From Streptomyces triticagri (GTDB taxonomy: Bacteria > Actinomycetota > Actinomycetes > Streptomycetales > Streptomycetaceae): a stretch of DNA of 49,348 nucleotides. A model generated the notes under the pieces. It made no database searches. It was not told where the DNA came from and was given only the letters and a program-made list of their open reading frames with translations. The translations under genes and the position numbers were made by a program. Below are positions 47,624 to 49,348 of this stretch, in pieces (within the stretch, counting starts at the first letter, position 1; each line of letters opens with the position of its first letter). The DNA is taken from NCBI RefSeq assembly GCF_003429565.1, contig NZ_QUAK01000121.1:1-49348 (forward strand), in the 5' to 3' direction.

Positions 47624-48718
47624 GTGCCGAACACCGAACTGATGCCGATCGGGGTCTTCGCCCGGCGTACCGGGCTGACCGCGAGCGCCTTGCGCTTCTA
47701 CGCCGATTCCGGGCTGCTGCCGCCCGCGGAGGTCGACCCCGACTCCGGCTACCGCTACTACGCCGCCAGCCAGGTGGCACGCGCGGCCGCGCTGCGGCAG
47801 CTCCGCGAGATCGGCATGCCGCTGCCCGCCGTCGATGCGGTCCTGGACGCCGACCCCGGCGAGGCGTCCCGGCTGGTCGACGATCACGTCGCGCAGGTCC
47901 TCGCGGACGCGGCAGCCGTGCGGCAGAAGGCCGCTTCGATCAAGTCGGCGCTCACGGACGGTCCGAGCCTGCCGGTGGCCACGCTCACGGGACCGGTACT
48001 CGCCGACGCGATCGAGCAGGTCCTGACGGCGACCGCGCACGAACCGGGCCTGCCGGTACTCGGCGCCGTACGCATCGAGGCGACGCAGGAAGCCGTCACG
48101 CTCACCGCGACGGACCGGTACCGCCTCGCGACCCGGACCCTCGTACCCGCCGGGACCGAAGCCACCGGCGCGGCCTGGGCTGCCACGGTCGACGGCGACG
48201 AACTGCGTTCTGCGGTGCCGGAGATCCGCCGCAGCGCGCTCGTACGCATCGAGGCGTCACCGCACGCCGTACGCCTGCGCATGCCGGACCGCGAAGACCG
48301 GCACTGCCGGCTTCTGCCGCAGGAGTTCCCCGACCACCGGTCGATGCTCGACTCGCTGCCCGAGCCCGGCACCCGTACGACCGTGGCGAAGGATCTCCTC
48401 CTACGAGCCCTGGAAGAACACTCGGGGGAACGGATCACGCTGCACATCACCCGCCACGCTCTGACCGTCGAGGTGACCGAAGGTGCCGGGGTGACCGGGG
48501 CAGCGCCCGTCGGCACCCCGCTCCCCGCCACCGTGACGGGCCAGGACCTGCGGATCACCTTCGCCCTGACCACGCTCTACCCGGCCGTCAGCACCGCCAT
48601 CGGCCCCGACGTGATGCTCGACCTGCGCGGCCCGGACCAGCCCGTCACGATCCGCTCCGCCGACCGCGGCGATCTCACCACGCTGGCCATGCCCGTCGAC
48701 CCCACCCACACCTCCTGA
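47624..48718 (+). CDS. MerR regulator fused to a DNA sliding-clamp-like domain
   Basis: A 364-residue protein. The N-terminal 75 residues are a MerR winged helix (MPIGVFARRTGLTASALRFYADSGLLPPAEVDPDSGYRYYAASQVARAAALRQLREIGMPL), then a helix. From about 120 the sequence resembles two domains of the DNA polymerase III beta clamp: LPVLGAVRIEATQEAVTLTATDRYRLATRTLVPAG is like the DnaN strand and ATDRYRLA signature; EFPDHRSMLDSLPEPGTRTTVAKDLLLRALEEH and the VMLDLRGPDQPVTIRSADR end match later DnaN segments. A clamp is not expected in a transcription factor; here it may have been reused as a ligand-binding or protein-binding scaffold. GTG start. Confidence 0.85.
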   Translation: MPNTELMPIGVFARRTGLTASALRFYADSGLLPPAEVDPDSGYRYYAASQVARAAALRQLREIGMPLPAVDAVLDADPGEASRLVDDHVAQVLADAAAVRQKAASIKSALTDGPSLPVATLTGPVLADAIEQVLTATAHEPGLPVLGAVRIEATQEAVTLTATDRYRLATRTLVPAGTEATGAAWAATVDGDELRSAVPEIRRSALVRIEASPHAVRLRMPDREDRHCRLLPQEFPDHRSMLDSLPEPGTRTTVAKDLLLRALEEHSGERITLHITRHALTVEVTEGAGVTGAAPVGTPLPATVTGQDLRITFALTTLYPAVSTAIGPDVMLDLRGPDQPVTIRSADRGDLTTLAMPVDPTHTS

Positions 48719-48788
48719 CCGATCGCTGACCGATCGACACCACCACGGCCCGACCACGGCACCGCCGCCGACGACGAGGAAGACCACC

Positions 48789-49292
48789 ATGAGCACCATC
48801 ACCCCCGACCCCACCATGGAAGCCATCAGCCGAGCCGTCGTACAAGGACGAGCCGGCGACACCTCCGCCGCCCGACAGCAGCTCCTGACCCTCTGGTCCA
48901 CCATCGGCGTCACCGGCGACCCCTTGCACCGCTGCACGCTCGCGCACTACCTGGCGGACCTCCACGAGGACCCCGCCCAGGCGCTGGCCTGGGACATCCG
49001 TGCCCTGGACGCGGCCGATGCGACCACCGACGCACGCACACAGCAGCACCACGCCGGCCTCCACATCGCCGGCTTCTACCCGTCCCTCCACCTCAACCTC
49101 GCCGACAACTACCGCCGCCTCGGCTCCTTCGACGCCGCCGGCGAGCACCTCACCGCCGCCGAGGCCCACACCCCCGACCTTCCCGACGACGCGTACGGAG
49201 CCTTCCTCCGTACCGCTCTCGCCGAAGTGGCGGAAGCCGTCTCGCGGCGCGACGTCAGCAAGCGGGCCTCCGCGCCGGGCCCCGCCGCCTGA
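48789..49292 (+). CDS. Small TPR-like protein downstream of the MerR-clamp gene
   Basis: A 167-residue helical protein. TMEAISRAVVQGRAGDTSAARQQLLTLWSTIG, RCTLAHYLADLHEDPAQALAWDIRALDAAD and SLHLNLADNYRRLGSFDAAGEHLTAAEAH look like three TPR-type helix pairs. The C-terminal 15 residues are disordered. GAGGAAGA stands before the ATG, 70 bp after the MerR gene and in the same direction, so both are probably on one transcript. I do not recognise a function; TPR proteins usually bind partners, so it may act with the MerR-clamp protein. Confidence 0.7.
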   Translation: MSTITPDPTMEAISRAVVQGRAGDTSAARQQLLTLWSTIGVTGDPLHRCTLAHYLADLHEDPAQALAWDIRALDAADATTDARTQQHHAGLHIAGFYPSLHLNLADNYRRLGSFDAAGEHLTAAEAHTPDLPDDAYGAFLRTALAEVAEAVSRRDVSKRASAPGPAA

Positions 49293-49348
49293 CGCACACG
49301 GCCGCCGCGCCGCCCGCCGTCACCCCGCCGTACGCGCCCGGCGAGCCG

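Noticed and set aside
1..49348. tRNA, rRNA, integrase, transposase or phage genes
   Set aside because: None was recognised on either strand; coding runs are nearly continuous with housekeeping and regulatory families.

Overview
The window is chromosomal DNA from a Streptomyces species. The evidence is very high GC, frequent GTG and TTG starts, the sigQ/afsQ1/afsQ2 signal-transduction locus, a WhiJ-like XRE + DUF397 pair, an AfsR-like regulator, and gene order that, from memory, follows the S. coelicolor core chromosome from about SCO4909 (left) towards SCO4866. I saw no rRNA, tRNA, phage, transposase or CRISPR array. Positions were read by eye and no searches were run.

Left part (1-12850): the first codons of an unknown minus-strand gene, a uridine-kinase-like protein, and sigQ divergent from afsQ1-afsQ2-lipoprotein, with a perfect candidate AfsQ1 box between them. 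Then come a VanZ protein, a small PspC protein, a small secreted protein, adenosine deaminase (add), a MarR/nitroreductase divergent pair, an alpha/beta hydrolase, and a LysR/MFS divergent pair.

Middle part (12996-24782): a SigG-type ECF sigma factor with a fused SnoaL-like domain lies behind a promoter resembling the DNA-damage (PafBC/RecA-NDp) class. A long minus-strand nucleoside uptake and salvage operon follows: BMP lipoprotein, two-domain ABC ATPase, two permeases, cytidine deaminase, thymidine phosphorylase, STAS protein. A second, tandemly duplicated BMP lipoprotein sits upstream on its own. The promoters of add and of both BMP genes share TCTACGCGCGT next to a -10 hexamer, which suggests one nucleoside regulon. 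The intergenic spaces here are packed with inverted and tandem repeats, including 92-bp MITE-like elements, 44-bp repeats and 18-bp repeats. An M20 amidohydrolase closes the stretch.

Cell-wall polymer part (24931-33615): two divergent operons. Minus strand: DUF6716-type glycosyltransferase, CMP-acylneuraminate synthetase fused to a HAD phosphatase, NeuB-type synthase, and a polysialyltransferase-like protein. Plus strand: GT2 glycosyltransferase, polysialyltransferase-like protein, membrane acyltransferase. Together these can be read as synthesis, activation, polymerisation and acylation of a nonulosonic acid (probably Kdn) wall polymer, matching the teichulosonic acid reported for S. coelicolor.

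Right part (33632-49348): a LysE exporter, a Uma2-family protein, an L,D-transpeptidase lipoprotein, an ECF sigma factor with a membrane anti-sigma candidate, an SDR divergent from a 1130-residue AfsR-like regulator whose promoter has 11/22-bp spaced direct repeats, the XRE/DUF397 pair (XRE gene with a TTA codon), a secreted module (VWA protein and a smaller relative) divergent from a Ser/Thr kinase, and a MerR regulator fused to a DNA sliding-clamp-like domain, followed by a small TPR-like protein.
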